Assembly (NCBI RefSeq): GCF_907164555.1
Contig: NZ_CAJQZC010000003.1
Location: forward strand, 248,001 to 312,000
Length of the DNA: 64,000 nt
DNA from: Paraburkholderia saeva
GTDB taxonomy: Bacteria; Pseudomonadota; Gammaproteobacteria; Burkholderiales; Burkholderiaceae
Direction of reading: 5' to 3'
The notes under the pieces were generated by a model. The model saw only the letters and a list, made by a program, of their open reading frames with translations. It was not told the origin of the DNA and did no database searches. This document shows, piece after piece, positions 18,870 to 28,166 of this stretch; within the stretch, counting starts at the first letter, position 1, and each line of letters begins with the position of its first letter. The translations under genes and the position numbers were made by a program.

Positions 18870-21122
18870 ATGTCTACTGCACCCGACAGCCAGCGTGCCG
18901 TGATCGGACAGCCGCAATCGCGCATCGACGGGCCGCTGAAAGTGAGCGGCGGCGCGACCTATACGTCCGACGTCGACCTTCCGGGGCTGCTGCATGCCGT
19001 TCCCGTGTGCAGCACGATTGCGAGCGGGCGCATCACGTCGCTCGAATTCGCTGCGGCAGAGGCGATGCCGGGCGTGCATGCGGTGCTTCATCGCGGCAAC
19101 GTCGGACGTTTCTACAGAATCTCGGGCAACTCGATGGATACAGGTTTCGTCGACGAAGCCCGGCCGCCGTTCGAAGACGATGTGATCCGCTATTACGGCC
19201 AGTACGTCGCGCTCGTGGTCGCCGATACCTTCGAGGCAGCCAGCGCGGCCGCGGCGGCCATCAAGGTCCGGTACGACGTGGCAGCGCATGACGTCAGCGA
19301 TGAACTTGCGAGCGATGCGGAGCCGAAGGTGGAGAGTGAGCGCGGCGACGCGGCACGCGCGTTCGACAGCGCAACGGTGTCGATCGACGAAACCTACGTG
19401 ACGCCGGTCGAGACGCACAATCCGATAGAACTGCACGCAACGGTCGCGCATTGGGACGGCGACAGCTACACGTTTTATGAAACGAGCCAGGCCGTATCGA
19501 ATCATCAAGGCACGTTGATGCAGATGCTCGGTCTGCCGAAAGAAAAGGTGCGCGTGATTTCACGCTATCTCGGCTCGGGTTTCGGCGGCAAGCTGTGGAT
19601 GTGGCCGCACTCGTTGCTGGCCGCTGCCGCCACGCGTTATACGGGACACCCGGTGAAACTCGTGGTGAGCCGCAAGATGATGTTCCAGAACGTCGGTCAC
19701 CGGCCGGTGACGCAGCAGCGCATGCGACTGTCAGCCGACGCAGACGGCACGTTGACGTCCGTGCGACACGACGCGGTGAACCACACCGCGATAGCCGACG
19801 AATATCAGGAATCGTGCGGCGAGATCACGCCGATGCTCTACAGCGTGCCGAACCTGCGTGTGACTTCCGGCCTTGCGCGCCGCAACGTCGGTTCGCCCAC
19901 TGCGATGCGCGGACCGGGCGCGGTGCCGGGCCTCTTCGCACTCGAGTCGGCGATGAACGAACTGGCGCGCAGGCTCGACATGGACCCCGTCGAACTGCGA
20001 CTGAAAAACGAGCCGCGCGTCGATGAAAGCACCGGACTGCCGTTTTCGTCGCGCCATCTGAGCGAATGTCTGCGTACCGGTGCGGAAAAATTCGGCTGGT
20101 CGCAACGGCAGCCGGGCATCGGTGCAATGAAGCGCGACGGGTTGACACTTGGATGGGGTGTCGGCGCATGCGGCTGGCCGGGCGTGCGATTTTCGGCCGA
20201 AGCGACAGTCGATCTGCGCGCCGATGGCACGGCGCGCGTCGTATGCGGCACGCAGGACATCGGCACCGGCACGTACACGATCCTCGCGCAGCTGGTTGCC
20301 GGGGAAACCGGCGTGCCGATCGAACACATCGAGGTCGTACTCGGCGATACCGCGTTGCCGTTGGGGCCGATATCCGGCGGCTCCGCGGTGACGGCCTCCG
20401 TGATCCCGGCGGTGCTCGACGCAGCGCGCGCGGCAATCAAGGTCGTAACCGCGCGTGCTGTCGCGTTGCCCGATTCGCCTTTTCACGGGACCGAGGCCGA
20501 TTCACTTGCGTTTGGCGTGGGCCGTGTCCATCGCAAGGGAGAACCGCCGCAAACCGGCGTGCCATTCGCCGACATCCTCAGGATGGCGCGGATGCATGCG
20601 GCGTCAGGCAGCGGCAGCGCAAAGGGCGGCTTCGACGATCCGTTGAAGAAACGCTATTCGATTTACTCGTACGGCGCGCACTTCGCCGAGGTCACGTGGC
20701 AGCCGGAGATCGCGCAACTGCGCGTGAGCCGCGTGGTCACAGTGATCGATGCCGGCAGGATCCTGAACCCGCGCGCCGGGCGCAACCAGATCGAAGGCGC
20801 GGTGGTGATGGGTGTCGGCATGGCGCTCTTCGAGCACACGATGTATGACCCGCAGAACGGCGCGCCGGCCAACAGCAACCTGGCTGATTACATCATCGCG
20901 TCGCACGCCGACACGCCGGCGCTCGACGTCACGTTCCTCGATCACCCCGACACGATATTCAACGAAATCGGCGCGCGGGGTATCGCCGAAATCGGCCTCG
21001 CGGGCATCGCCGCGGCAATTACGGACGCCGTGCATCACGCCACCGGCGTGCGGGTCCGAAAGCTGCCGGTGATGATCGAAGACCTTCTCGATGCCCCCTC
21101 AGGTGCGCGTCACGGCGGTTGA
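18870..21122 (+). CDS. Molybdenum hydroxylase, molybdopterin-binding subunit
   Basis: 750 residues beginning 22 bases after the FAD subunit gene. GSGFGGKLWMWPH, AMRGPGAVPGLFALES and the C-terminal GARGIAEIGLAG with the catalytic glutamate E707 mark the Mo-cofactor subunit of the xanthine oxidase family. With its partners it should hydroxylate an aldehyde or N-heterocycle and pass electrons through Mo, Fe-S and FAD. The MCD-cofactor chaperone (PaoD/XdhC type) normally seen next to such operons is not adjacent here. Converges with the next gene with only 17 bases between stops. Confidence 0.93.
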   Translation: MSTAPDSQRAVIGQPQSRIDGPLKVSGGATYTSDVDLPGLLHAVPVCSTIASGRITSLEFAAAEAMPGVHAVLHRGNVGRFYRISGNSMDTGFVDEARPPFEDDVIRYYGQYVALVVADTFEAASAAAAAIKVRYDVAAHDVSDELASDAEPKVESERGDAARAFDSATVSIDETYVTPVETHNPIELHATVAHWDGDSYTFYETSQAVSNHQGTLMQMLGLPKEKVRVISRYLGSGFGGKLWMWPHSLLAAAATRYTGHPVKLVVSRKMMFQNVGHRPVTQQRMRLSADADGTLTSVRHDAVNHTAIADEYQESCGEITPMLYSVPNLRVTSGLARRNVGSPTAMRGPGAVPGLFALESAMNELARRLDMDPVELRLKNEPRVDESTGLPFSSRHLSECLRTGAEKFGWSQRQPGIGAMKRDGLTLGWGVGACGWPGVRFSAEATVDLRADGTARVVCGTQDIGTGTYTILAQLVAGETGVPIEHIEVVLGDTALPLGPISGGSAVTASVIPAVLDAARAAIKVVTARAVALPDSPFHGTEADSLAFGVGRVHRKGEPPQTGVPFADILRMARMHAASGSGSAKGGFDDPLKKRYSIYSYGAHFAEVTWQPEIAQLRVSRVVTVIDAGRILNPRAGRNQIEGAVVMGVGMALFEHTMYDPQNGAPANSNLADYIIASHADTPALDVTFLDHPDTIFNEIGARGIAEIGLAGIAAAITDAVHHATGVRVRKLPVMIEDLLDAPSGARHGG

Positions 21123-21139
21123 GGTGCCGCGTTGCGCTG

Positions 21140-22210
21140 TCAGCGTTGCAGGCGGCTTTCGATCCGGCTCATCAAGCCGTCGGTCCAGCGACGGATCAGC
21201 CTGTCCGATGCGACGGCCGGTATCGAATACGCGATGACCCGGTACACCGTGTTGCGCCTGATCTTCGAGACCTTCGCCGGGTCGAGCCAGGCATCGTTGT
21301 CGACGAGCAGCAGCAACGTTTCAAGCCCGATCACGACGGGCCACAGACACGCGAGCCGGAGCCGCACCGAATGTGCGGGAATCGCGAGCGTGTATTCGAC
21401 TGCGTCGCGAAAGAGATCGAGCGTCGTGCGCACGAGCTCGAACATCAGCGGCTGGGCACGCAGCGAGCTTTCCGGTAACAGCAGGTCCTGCGGGCTCAGG
21501 CGCGCTTCGTCGAGCAGGGTCGAAGGAAGATAGCAGCGGCCGATACGCAGATCCTTGCCGCAATCGCGCAGTACGTTGGTCATCTGAAGTGCCTTGCCGA
21601 ACCGTACGCCCCGTTCGAGCGCCACATCGGGCTGGCCTTTGAGCGTGCCGGGCATGTGCGCCCATGTCATCTTCGTCCAGAATTCGCCGACGCAGCCCGC
21701 TACCAGATATGTGTAGCGGTCGAGTTCATCGAGTTCGCGTAACGCAACGATCTGCCCCGATGACTCATCCGGAAACGTGTGCAGATCGAATTCCATGCCT
21801 TCGGTCAGCGTCGTGACGATCTCGCGCACGGCATCGCGATCGGATTGCGTCAGTTGCGCCAGCACGTCGAGCGCGGGGCCGAGCGATTCGAGCAGGACTT
21901 TCTCATCCGAATGCGTCTGCTGGGCTGCGACTTCCACCGCCATGCGTTGCAGACGCCCGTCCTCGCCGCGGGTGCCACCGGCAGCATTCACACCGTTCAC
22001 CTGTTCACGAAGCGCAAGCAGCATGTAGAGGCGCTGGTCTGGTGGAATCAGCGAGGTGTCCGCAATCGTGTCGGCCGCGCGTGCCAGCAGGTACGCGAGA
22101 CCGACTGGGTCGCGCATGCCCGCGGGCAATACGCGCAGCGTGAGATAGAAGGAGCGTGAGACGCCCTTCAAAAGCGGGCCGAGGAGAAAGGCCCGGGCAG
22201 GATTGCGCAT
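21140..22210 (-). CDS. Squalene/phytoene synthase family protein
   Basis: 356 residues from ATG 22210. The two prenyl-diphosphate binding motifs are DTIAD (residues 47-51) and NVLRDCGKDLR, with the N-terminal SRSFYLTLRVLP of head-to-head condensing enzymes. A hydrophobic stretch near residue 295 resembles the membrane-near C-terminal part of squalene synthases. It probably joins two farnesyl diphosphates to presqualene diphosphate or squalene. No hopanoid cyclase or hpn genes are adjacent, so it stands apart from the usual hpnCDE set. Preceded by four 8-bp tandem units. Confidence 0.86.
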   Translation of the reverse strand: MRNPARAFLLGPLLKGVSRSFYLTLRVLPAGMRDPVGLAYLLARAADTIADTSLIPPDQRLYMLLALREQVNGVNAAGGTRGEDGRLQRMAVEVAAQQTHSDEKVLLESLGPALDVLAQLTQSDRDAVREIVTTLTEGMEFDLHTFPDESSGQIVALRELDELDRYTYLVAGCVGEFWTKMTWAHMPGTLKGQPDVALERGVRFGKALQMTNVLRDCGKDLRIGRCYLPSTLLDEARLSPQDLLLPESSLRAQPLMFELVRTTLDLFRDAVEYTLAIPAHSVRLRLACLWPVVIGLETLLLLVDNDAWLDPAKVSKIRRNTVYRVIAYSIPAVASDRLIRRWTDGLMSRIESRLQR

Positions 22211-22235
22211 AGGGTGTTCGGTCAGAATGGGAAAT

Positions 22236-22267
22236 CGACAGGGCGACAAATCGACAAATCGGCAAAT
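22236..22267. repeat. Short tandem repeat, four 8-bp units
   Basis: Units CGACAGGG, CGACAAAT, CGACAAAT, CGGCAAAT run head to tail 26 bases upstream of the squalene/phytoene synthase start. The two middle units are identical. Such a repeat in a leader can vary by slippage. Confidence 0.7.
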
Positions 22268-22333
22268 GGACGCTGCCGGATTGTACCTGGCAATCTGATT
22301 CCCTTCCGCCGCGCGCGATCTGCGCATGGATCA

Positions 22334-22372
22334 GGTGGCTCGATGCTGTCACTGAAGCGGCATCGAGCCACC
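22334..22372 (-). terminator. Hairpin after the NUP-family gene
   Basis: Perfect 13-bp stem GGTGGCTCGATGC / GCATCGAGCCACC with a 13-base loop, 8 bases past the stop of the gene at 22380-23504. No T-run follows. Confidence 0.7.
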
Positions 22373-22379
22373 GCTGCGG

Positions 22380-23504
22380 TCACCTTGACGGAACCCCGTC
22401 GCGCCATTCGTCCCAATGCGTGACGATGTCCTGCACAAGCGGATTGCCGGCACGGTACAGGTTTTCGATCGCGGGACCGAAGCCACCTTGCTTCGCATAG
22501 TTGAGGAGGTTATCGGACGCGCTCTGGCCGTCGTACGGTCGGTCGAAATCGGAACCCGAGCGCAATGCCGCGACGCGGCCCAGATCCACACGACCCGTGC
22601 TTGCCGCGCGTTTGAGCGCTTCGTACGTCGCATTGTCTTCCTGCTGGGTCGTGCAATACGTGCCCTTGTTATCGGTGAGGAGTTTCGTCCAGTAACGCGC
22701 CCGCTCGCCGATATATTTTCCGGACCACCACGTATCACCCGCGAGCGTGTCGCACTGAATGACCTTCGGCGGCTGGTTGGCCGGCGGATGGTTGAATTTC
22801 ACCCGGGCCATCTGTGCGTCGGAACTGTCCTGCAACTGCACGTTTTTTGAAAGCGCGAACGCCGTATCGGCCAGCTTCGCGTTCAGCGCGAAGACTTCGG
22901 TGCGGTAGTCGAGCAGCGGCTTGTCTGTCGGCGACTGCGTATTGATGCCAAGGAAGCCGCTGGGCCAGCTATCGGGTTTCTCGCGCGCATCGAGTTCCCA
23001 CTGGATGCCAAAGTCGACCAGATACTTCGCCCACGCGGCCGACCCAAGCGTGCCCTGCGCCGGATCGATTCCGGCAATGCCCGCAATCATGAAATACGTG
23101 CGGCGCAGATCGAATTTATCGGAGAACGTCAGCGCCATCAGCGAAGCCGCTGCATTGGCGTGGCCCATACCCGTCGTGAGCACGCAGACATCGTGGCGGT
23201 TGCAATGCACTTCAGGGTAGTCCGGCGAAAGACCCGGCACCTTGATGGCTTTCCATGGGCCAAGGTTGTCGAGCCAAACCTGGCCTTCCGGACCGAACAT
23301 CGAGATGATCATCACTTTCACGTCGCGTCCGTTGCCTGGGTTGACCTGGCGGGCAAAGGCATCGGAATCCTGCGCGATGCCGGGCAGACACACGCCGAAC
23401 GTGCAGCTTGCGGCAAGCGCGACAGTGAGCGCGGTGCGTGCGACGGGCAGCTTGCGTGGGGTGCAGCGGTTCACGACTCGCTTAAGCGGCGTTTTTACGT
23501 TCAT
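22380..23504 (-). CDS. NUP-family protein (purine nucleoside permease-like), secreted
   Basis: 374 residues with a signal peptide (basic start, hydrophobic about 22-40, cleavage near GIAQD). The mature part carries VMIISMFGPEGQVW, TTGMGHANAAASLMAL and YFMIAGIAGIDP, the pattern of PF06516 (NUP, purine nucleoside permease), a family related in fold to nucleoside phosphorylases. In bacteria these are periplasmic nucleoside-binding or processing proteins; the role is poorly known. Single gene between two hairpins. Confidence 0.84.
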   Translation of the reverse strand: MNVKTPLKRVVNRCTPRKLPVARTALTVALAASCTFGVCLPGIAQDSDAFARQVNPGNGRDVKVMIISMFGPEGQVWLDNLGPWKAIKVPGLSPDYPEVHCNRHDVCVLTTGMGHANAAASLMALTFSDKFDLRRTYFMIAGIAGIDPAQGTLGSAAWAKYLVDFGIQWELDAREKPDSWPSGFLGINTQSPTDKPLLDYRTEVFALNAKLADTAFALSKNVQLQDSSDAQMARVKFNHPPANQPPKVIQCDTLAGDTWWSGKYIGERARYWTKLLTDNKGTYCTTQQEDNATYEALKRAASTGRVDLGRVAALRSGSDFDRPYDGQSASDNLLNYAKQGGFGPAIENLYRAGNPLVQDIVTHWDEWRDGVPSR

Positions 23505-23563
23505 CGGGCGGCTCCCTCAGGGTGGTCGGCTAAGGCATGAGCGGGCGGTCGTGCGATGTGTGT

Positions 23564-23589
23564 CCGGGACCCGTTGTCCATGGTCCCGG
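23564..23589 (-). terminator. Hairpin after the exporter operon
   Basis: CCGGGACC / GGTCCCGG, perfect 8-bp stem with a 10-base loop, about 65 bases beyond the last gene of the exporter operon on the minus strand. Confidence 0.5.
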
Positions 23590-23654
23590 TTCACAGCAGT
23601 ATAGGGTGCAGAAATCTTTCCGGTACTCCAGGCCTGGAAAACGTGATTGCGCTT

Positions 23655-25118
23655 CTATTCCGCCCGCGCCTGTGTGCTGTCGATCTGCAAACCGCCGCCA
23701 AGCGACTGAAACAGCGCAGCCGTGTCGCTGAAGCGGTCGGCCTGTGCGCGCGTCCGGTCGAGCGCCGTTTGCAGCACCTGGCGCTGCGCATCGAGCAACG
23801 CCGACTGACTGACGCCGCCTGCGGCGTATTGCGCATGCGCGGTATCGAAGCTCGCCTGCGCCTGCTGCGCGGCATCTTCGCGCGCCTGCAATTCGCGGGC
23901 GTCGCTGTTGAGTGCGGTCAATGTGTCGGCTACCTGCTGGAGCGCCTGCAATACCGTTTGCTGATAGCCGGCGAGGGCCGCTTCGTACGCGGCTTGAGCC
24001 GAGCGTTTCTTCGACCGCAATTCTCCGCCGCGGAAAATGGGCTGCGTGAGATTCAGTCCAATGTTCCAGATATTCAGGCCGTTGACCACATCCTGCACGC
24101 TCGTGCGTTCGGACCCAATGCCCGCCGACAGCGAGAACTGCGGATACAGACTCGCTGTCGCCACGCCGACATTCGCGCTGGCCTGATGCAACAGCGCTTC
24201 CGATGCGCGGATATCCGGACGTTCGCGTGCGAGCGTCGACGGTAACGTAACAGGCACGCTACCCGGCAGATGAAGCGAATCCAGCGTGAGCCCGGCAAAA
24301 TCGGCTTTCGAAGGCGCTTCGCCGAGCAGGATCGCGAGCTGGTGATCGGCCGCACCGAGTTGCGTGATGAGTGGGGGCAACGATGCGCGCGTCTGCGCAA
24401 GCAGCGTGCGCTGACTGCGCACGTCGAGTTGTGAAACGCCACCCGCCGCGAAGCGTGCCTCGATGATGGTCAGCTGTTTCGCCTGCGTATCGGCAAGGTT
24501 TTCGGTCAAAGTGATCTGTTGCTGCAGCGAGGCGCGCCGGATCGCGGTCGATACGACATTGCCCGCAATCGAAAGCCGCGCGGCATCGAGTTCGTACGCA
24601 GCATAGTCCACCTGCGCCATGGTTGCTTCGAGTGCGCGACGGTTGAGGCCAAATACATCGAATGCGTACGACACGCTCACCGACGCGTTGAACAGCGAAA
24701 ACGGTCCCGGGTTCTGGACTTGTGGAATGCCGAATGCGGCGAGATCGACCTGTTGCCGCGTAGCGGAAACGGTTGCGTCCACATTCGGGAATTGCGTCGA
24801 GCCGAACTGCGCGTTGTAGTCCTCGCGCGCCTGCACCAGCTTTGCGCTCGCCTGCGCGAGTGTCGGGCTATGCTGCAACGCTTCGTCGACAAGCCGGTTG
24901 AGCGCATCCGACTGGAACTGTTTCCACCACATCGGGGTGGCGTGCGGCGCGGTGCTCAGCGTCTGCGCGGAACCGGCTGCGCCGCCCGCTGCCGCTGTTG
25001 TCGCGGGCAGCGTTTCGCGCGTGTAGCTATCGGTATCCGGCGCAGCGGGCGCGTGGAAGTCCGGGCCGACCGTGCAGCCGCACAACGCAAGGGCGACGAG
25101 GCATGCGAGAGGTTTCAT
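23655..25118 (-). CDS. Outer-membrane efflux lipoprotein (NodT family)
   Basis: 487 residues from ATG 25118: a lipoprotein signal ending in LCGC (modified Cys at about 14) and then two repeated OEP/TolC-like coiled-coil domains (GPDFHAPAAP start, ALNRLVDEALQHSPTLAQA, GLNLTQPIFRGGELRSKKR). It should form the outer-membrane channel of the exporter encoded by the three genes upstream (HlyD-like adaptor, ATPase, permease). Last gene of the operon, 11 bases after the permease gene. The frame is open upstream to 25307 but overlaps the permease gene. Confidence 0.92.
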   Translation of the reverse strand: MKPLACLVALALCGCTVGPDFHAPAAPDTDSYTRETLPATTAAAGGAAGSAQTLSTAPHATPMWWKQFQSDALNRLVDEALQHSPTLAQASAKLVQAREDYNAQFGSTQFPNVDATVSATRQQVDLAAFGIPQVQNPGPFSLFNASVSVSYAFDVFGLNRRALEATMAQVDYAAYELDAARLSIAGNVVSTAIRRASLQQQITLTENLADTQAKQLTIIEARFAAGGVSQLDVRSQRTLLAQTRASLPPLITQLGAADHQLAILLGEAPSKADFAGLTLDSLHLPGSVPVTLPSTLARERPDIRASEALLHQASANVGVATASLYPQFSLSAGIGSERTSVQDVVNGLNIWNIGLNLTQPIFRGGELRSKKRSAQAAYEAALAGYQQTVLQALQQVADTLTALNSDARELQAREDAAQQAQASFDTAHAQYAAGGVSQSALLDAQRQVLQTALDRTRAQADRFSDTAALFQSLGGGLQIDSTQARAE

Positions 25119-25129
25119 CGTCGGTTCTC

Positions 25130-26272
25130 CTAGTCGAGCGTGCGCCGGTAGAAGCGCAGTGCAATCGCCATCACGATCGCCGTAAAGACCGCAACCGGCC
25201 ATACCGAAGGCCAGAGGTCCGCCCAGCCATTGCCTTTGAGGATGATGCCGCGTATCAGCCGGTTGAAATACGTGAGGGGCAGCAGGTTGCCGATGAACTG
25301 CGCCCATTTCGGCATGCCCGCGAACGGGAACATGAAACCGGAGAGCAGGATATTCGGCAGGAAATAGAACACCGTGAGCTGCATCGCCTGCAACTGGTTT
25401 TGCGCGAGCGAAGAGAGCGTGATGCCGACCGTCAGATTGGCCGCGATGAAGAGCAGCACCGCGAGATAGATCGCAACCGGGCTGCCGGCAAACGGCACGT
25501 GAAAAACGAAACGCGTCGCGACAAGAATGATCGTGGCCTGAATCAGCCCGATAATCACATAAGGGACGATCTTGCCCGTCATCACTTCGATGGGCAGGAC
25601 GGGCGTCGCGAGCAGGTTCTCCATCGTGCCGCGTTCGCGTTCGCGTGTGATCGCGAGACCCGTCATCATCACGAGCGTCATCGTCAGGATCACGCCCATG
25701 AGACCCGGCACGACGTTGTACTGCGTGATGCCCTCGGGGTTGTAAAGGCTGTGCACCTCGACGTTGAACGCGGCGGGGCTGCCGTTCAGATGGGCCAGCG
25801 CGCCCTTGATGTCCTTGTCCGCGACCGGCTGCACGAGATTCGGCAGTGCAGCGAGCGCAGTGTTCGTCGCGGTCGGGTCGGTGGCGTCGGCTTCGACCAG
25901 CAGCGACGGATGTTCGCCGCGCAAGAGGCGCCGCGAGAAATCGGTGGGCACGTTCAGTACAAACTGCACGCGACCCTGCGCGAGCGCGCGGCGCCCGGCT
26001 TCCTCGTTGGGCAGTGTCTCGACGATGTTGAAATAGTCCGAGTTCTTCATCGCAGCGATAAAACTGCGCGAAAACGCGCTCTGCTCGCCCGCGATGACAG
26101 CCGTCGGCAGATGCTTCGGATCCGTGTTGATGGCGAAACCAAACAGCGCGAGCTGGACGATCGGCAGACCGATGATCATGGCGAACGTGACGCGGTCACG
26201 GCGCAGCTGGAGGAATTCCTTGAGCACGATGCTCCACCAGCGCGTCAGCGAAAACAGGTTGCGTTTGCTCAC
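25130..26272 (-). CDS. ABC-2 type exporter permease (YhhJ/YbhR-like)
   Basis: 380 residues: one N-terminal membrane helix (about 30-50, GLPIVQLALFGFAI), a large periplasmic domain (about 55-175), then five membrane helices from GVILTMTLVMMTGLA to the C-terminus, the ABC2_membrane_3 layout. The motif RERERGTMENLLATPV is the typical coupling segment. ATGA overlap with the ATPase gene. Likely exports a hydrophobic drug or metabolite directly across both membranes with its adaptor and outer-membrane partner. Confidence 0.92.
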   Translation of the reverse strand: MSKRNLFSLTRWWSIVLKEFLQLRRDRVTFAMIIGLPIVQLALFGFAINTDPKHLPTAVIAGEQSAFSRSFIAAMKNSDYFNIVETLPNEEAGRRALAQGRVQFVLNVPTDFSRRLLRGEHPSLLVEADATDPTATNTALAALPNLVQPVADKDIKGALAHLNGSPAAFNVEVHSLYNPEGITQYNVVPGLMGVILTMTLVMMTGLAITRERERGTMENLLATPVLPIEVMTGKIVPYVIIGLIQATIILVATRFVFHVPFAGSPVAIYLAVLLFIAANLTVGITLSSLAQNQLQAMQLTVFYFLPNILLSGFMFPFAGMPKWAQFIGNLLPLTYFNRLIRGIILKGNGWADLWPSVWPVAVFTAIVMAIALRFYRRTLD

Positions 26273-27213
26273 GAGGGCGCTCCGAAGTTGTCCTTCGAGT
26301 GACTCATCAGGTAGATGAACACGTCTTCAAGACCGGTTGCGATGGGTTCCATACGCAGATCGGTGCCGGCGCATGCCTGCCTGATCGCGCGCTCGAGCGC
26401 GGCGTGGTCGCGGCCGCTTGCATGCAGCGCGGACCCGAAAACGACGGTCTGGTCGACGTCCGGCATCGTTCGCAAATGTTCGGAGAGCTTGCTCAGGTGT
26501 TCACCATGAATGGCCCACGTGGCGAGATCCTGCGATTCGATCACTTCGTTCGCTGTGCCCTGTGCGAGCAGCTTGCCGTAAGCGATATACGCGAGCTTGT
26601 GGCAGCGTTCCGCTTCATCCATATAGTGCGTGCTGACCAGCACGGAAATGCCGCGCGCGGCGAGCCGGTGCAATTCTTCCCAGAAGTCGCGTCGTGCGGT
26701 GGGATCGACGCCCGCGGTCGGTTCATCGAGTAGCAGCAGCTTTGGCTCGTGCAGCATGCAGGCCGCGAGCGCGAGCCGCTGTTTCCAGCCGCCCGAAAGC
26801 GATCCGGTCAACTGGCTTGCGCGGCTTTGCAGCCCGAGCGATTCAAGCGAACGGTCGACGGCTTCGCGCCGGTTGCGCATCTGATAGATACGCGCGACAA
26901 AATCGAGGTTTTCGCGGATCGTCAGGTCTTCCCAGTACGAGAACCGTTGCGTCATGTAGCCGACGTTGCGCTTGATCGCTCCGCTTTCGCGCTGGATGTC
27001 GTATCCCAGACACGTGCCACTGCCCGAGTCGGGTGTGAGCAGACCGCACATCAGGCGGATCGATGTCGTCTTGCCGCTGCCGTTCGGCCCGAGAAAACCG
27101 AAGATTTCTCCGCGCGCGACCTGCAGTGACACGTCGTTGACGACGTGCTTGTCGCCAAAGCGCTTGTTCAGGTTGTGTACGTCGATGACGAGGTCCTGTG
27201 CCGGCGTGTTCAT
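26269..27213 (-). CDS. ABC exporter ATPase
   Basis: 314 residues, one nucleotide-binding domain: Walker A GPNGSGKTTS (residues 42-51), signature LSGGWKQRLAL, Walker B LLLLDEPTAGVDP and the H-loop STHYMDE. DrrA/CcmA/YbhF-like drug-export type. Overlaps the adaptor gene upstream (stop/start within ATGA) and the permease gene downstream in the same way, so all are translated together. Confidence 0.94.
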   Translation of the reverse strand: MNTPAQDLVIDVHNLNKRFGDKHVVNDVSLQVARGEIFGFLGPNGSGKTTSIRLMCGLLTPDSGSGTCLGYDIQRESGAIKRNVGYMTQRFSYWEDLTIRENLDFVARIYQMRNRREAVDRSLESLGLQSRASQLTGSLSGGWKQRLALAACMLHEPKLLLLDEPTAGVDPTARRDFWEELHRLAARGISVLVSTHYMDEAERCHKLAYIAYGKLLAQGTANEVIESQDLATWAIHGEHLSKLSEHLRTMPDVDQTVVFGSALHASGRDHAALERAIRQACAGTDLRMEPIATGLEDVFIYLMSHSKDNFGAPS

Positions 27214-28166
27214 TGCAGGCTCACCGTGACAGGTTGGCCCGGATGCAGCTTCATTGCGTCCTCAACCGAGGGATGGGCTTCGACGAGGAACACCAGCTTT
27301 GCGCGGCTTTCGTTGCTGTAGATGACGGGTGGCGTGTATTCGGCCTGCGACGAGATGTACGTCACTTTCGCGGGAATAGCGGCGGCGCAGCCATCGCAAT
27401 GCACCGTGAGGCGCCGGCCCGTCGCGAGCTGGCCGACCACGGTCTCTGGAACGTAGAAGCGGACCTTCATGTTTTGCGGCGGCAACATCTGCACGACCGG
27501 ACTGCCGGCCTGCACCCATTCGCCCTTGCGATACAGCGTGTCGTAGACGAGGCCGTCAGCCGGTGCGCTGACCTGTTTCTGGTCGAGCCTCCATTGCGCC
27601 TGTATGACGGCGGCCTGCGCTGCGGCCACCTGCGCTGTCTGTGCGGCGAGCTGCTGCGTGCGGCCCGGCAGGCGCGCGACTTCGACCTGGCTCGTGAGTT
27701 CGCGCACCTGCGCGGCGGTTGCATCCGCGTTTGCGCGCGAGTCGTCGAGTTGAGCCTTCGCGATACCGCCTGCGCGGAACTGCGCGTCGTCGCGCGTCAG
27801 TTGCAGCGACGCCTTGCGCGCGTTCGCGATGGCCTCAGCGAGCTGCGCGCGGTTGACGTTGACTTCCGGTACGCGCTTGCCGGTCTGCAGATCAGCGAGT
27901 TGCGCGCGTGCGGCCGCAAGTTGCTGCTGGGCCTGGGAAAACGCGGCGGCCTCGTCGGTCGATTCGAGCGTGAAGAGGGGCGTGTCTGCCTTGACGGTCT
28001 CGCCGCGCGTGACAGGAAGCTGCGCGAGCTTGCCCGATTGCGTTGAGCCGAGATAGACGAATTCGCCCTCGACATAGCCCTGCCACGCGTTGCTGTCGGA
28101 CTGCGAACAGGCCGACAGCATGGCGACTACCAGCAGCGAAAGCGGGACCCAGTAAATGCGGCTCAT
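27210..28166 (-). CDS. HlyD-family membrane-fusion adaptor
   Basis: 318 residues. N-terminal lipoprotein-like signal with LSACS (Cys about 20), a biotinyl-lipoyl half-motif VYLGSTQSGKLAQLPV, a long alpha-helical hairpin (about 75-190, alanine- and glutamine-rich), and a second lipoyl half plus beta-barrel (DGLVYDTLYRKGEWV, MKVRFYVPETVVGQL). It bridges the ABC-2 permease and the outer-membrane lipoprotein. First gene of the four-gene operon; an inverted repeat lies about 120 bases upstream. Confidence 0.92.
   Translation of the reverse strand: MSRIYWVPLSLLVVAMLSACSQSDSNAWQGYVEGEFVYLGSTQSGKLAQLPVTRGETVKADTPLFTLESTDEAAAFSQAQQQLAAARAQLADLQTGKRVPEVNVNRAQLAEAIANARKASLQLTRDDAQFRAGGIAKAQLDDSRANADATAAQVRELTSQVEVARLPGRTQQLAAQTAQVAAAQAAVIQAQWRLDQKQVSAPADGLVYDTLYRKGEWVQAGSPVVQMLPPQNMKVRFYVPETVVGQLATGRRLTVHCDGCAAAIPAKVTYISSQAEYTPPVIYSNESRAKLVFLVEAHPSVEDAMKLHPGQPVTVSLQ

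Noticed and set aside
22236-22267. CRISPR-like repeat
   Set aside because: Units are 8 bp, contiguous and without spacers; only a short tandem repeat.
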